DNA from: Inia geoffrensis
Lineage: Eukaryota > Chordata > Mammalia > Artiodactyla > Iniidae
DNA length: 64,000 nucleotides
Direction of reading: 5' to 3'
Assembly (NCBI GenBank): GCA_036417435.1
Contig: CM070900.1
Location: 116,514,315 to 116,578,314 of the forward strand
The notes under the pieces are model-generated. The model saw only the letters and a program-made list of their open reading frames with translations. It searched no databases and had not been told where the DNA came from. Of this stretch, positions 63,001 to 64,000 are shown one piece after another. Positions within the stretch are counted from its first letter, which is position 1. Each line of letters opens with the position of its first letter. The translations under genes were made by a program, and so were the position numbers.

Positions 63001-63942
63001 ATGGTCTTTAAGTAAAGGTTTGGGGTTCAGAAAGTCGATCTTTTCACCCTTCTTCTGTAACAGTTAATATAAATATGTTTAAAAGGTATAAACCCAAACA
63101 TAGTTTCGTCAAGATTATTTTTCTTAACTAAATGAAGATGAACAAACCTGGCTATTATTTTTTTAAGTATATCTATTTGTTCATTTCTAGTATTTATCAA
63201 AAGACCACTTTTAACCTAAAGTCTGTCTAGGTTATAGGTTAAGGAAATAATTTTGGCTATGTTTTTCTTTTCTTTCACCTTTGAGTTTTTCTCCCCCTTA
63301 CATAAACCAAAAAGAAAACTTCACAATGGCATTAATGGATTTGCAAAGGGCCGGGTAAGATACTCTGAACCATTGCTTGTTTCCTTACTGTCCTTTGGTT
63401 GAAATGAATGGGCAATGTCCCTGCTAGGACTATTTGATCTTTCTTGAGTTATTGTGAGCACTATATGATATTTTTTGACTTCTCTCATTTTTTAGCTTCA
63501 GAAATCAAAGAATTCTTGACCTCATTCTTTTCTTCCTCAATTTTTATTGTTTTTGGAGTCTCTCCTGAGTTCCCATCTTGCTTCAGAATATTTGGTATTG
63601 TGAGAAAGCAAGTGCACTTTTAACTTGTTCTGACTACACGTGTGAGATCATAGAATTGTTTCAGGTGTTAACTTACCTTCTTACACTTGAGAGATTGGTG
63701 TGGTTCATCACAGCCCAATGCCATGTCACGAAAGAGCTCCAGACACTGATCTTGAAGCAACAAAGGCTGCAGAATGATGTCTTTATAAGGAAGCACTGAT
63801 GGCTTTAGAGTCAGTGAATGGTATGTCCACGGCAAAAATGTACAGCATTATGAAGTCTGAGGAGATGGTACAGGTATTGGACTAGTTGAACCAAATTATG
63901 GCCTTGATTATGTTAAGTGAAGTGTTGGACCAAATCTCCAAG

Positions 63943-63986
<44 letters not shown>

Positions 63987-64000
63987 GGGGAGATGGGTGG
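54027..64000 (+). other. MEF2C: MEF2C 5' intron, first ~10 kb (runs off window)
   Basis: This follows the GTAAGT donor at 54,027. The stretch is AT-rich, has no frame that looks coding, and contains no CHR SINE or young L1 that I can see. No recognisable acceptor-exon pair for the next MEF2C leader exon was found, so the intron continues beyond the window. Small features inside it are a (CA)n run near 60,750, a MEF2-consensus-like site at 61,000-61,009 that may be chance, a somewhat GC-richer block around 61,100-61,330, and a (GT)n tract at the end. In mouse the region between the first untranslated Mef2c exons is known to hold heart-field and endothelial enhancers, but I cannot assign one here. 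Confidence 0.65.
63945..63983. repeat. (GT)n microsatellite
   Basis: About 19 uninterrupted GT units in the MEF2C 5' intron near the window end, followed by a G-rich AGAGGGGGAG stretch. Confidence 0.95.

Noticed and set aside
1..64000. CRISPR arrays, operons, phage or other prokaryotic systems
   Set aside because: No regularly spaced repeats, no long ORFs, and the repeat content is that of a mammalian genome.

Overview
This window looks like a nuclear genome segment from a cetacean (whale, dolphin or porpoise). The evidence is eight tRNA-derived SINEs of the CHR-1/CHR-2 type, each ending in A-rich or simple-repeat tails and most flanked by clear target-site duplications, together with cetartiodactyl-type L1 3' ends. 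Base composition is AT-rich with three short CpG-rich blocks. There is no sign of prokaryotic or viral genes, operons or CRISPR. No protein-coding exon is present that I can support. The many short open frames are chance frames in repeats, GC-rich promoter DNA or AT-rich non-coding DNA.

The one gene I recognise is MEF2C, on the + strand. The sequence from about 53,760 to 54,026 matches, from memory, the 5' untranslated first exon of mammalian MEF2C, and it ends at a good splice donor (GTAAGT at 54,027). Everything before about 53.2 kb is therefore upstream flank or promoter. Everything after 54,026 is the start of a long 5' intron that runs off the window. The coding ATG exon is not in the window.

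Layout. 1-31.5 kb: AT-rich flank carrying all eight CHR SINEs, ancient L2/MIR/hAT/L1M fragments, a roughly 485-bp polypyrimidine tract (13.7-14.2 kb), a diverged local duplication (9.8 and 13.4 kb) and a hAT transposase remnant (11.1 kb). 31.5-40.3 kb: AT-rich and repeat-poor, then a minus-strand L1 3' end (38.5 kb) and a chimeric retro-insertion of a full-length U6 snRNA copy joined to an L1 3' end with polyA and target-site duplications (39.66-40.29 kb). 40.3-46.9 kb: MIR and hAT fragments. 46.93-47.74 kb: CpG island with good splice-donor motifs on both strands, a candidate bidirectional promoter. 52.5-53.9 kb: the MEF2C promoter region, which has a CpG block with an inverted CCAAT box, an E-box/MEF2-site pair, a second CpG block with a (CTC)n tract and a (CG)n(CA)n tract, then exon 1 with a 14-codon upstream ORF. 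54.0-64.0 kb: intron, with no lineage-specific retrotransposon that I can see.

I did not find an undescribed biological system. The items most worth checking are the U6-L1 chimera, the two-sided CpG island 6 kb upstream of MEF2C, the Z-DNA-prone tract and uORF at MEF2C exon 1, a 19-bp-arm hairpin at 16.1 kb, and the absence of young retrotransposons around the MEF2C promoter.
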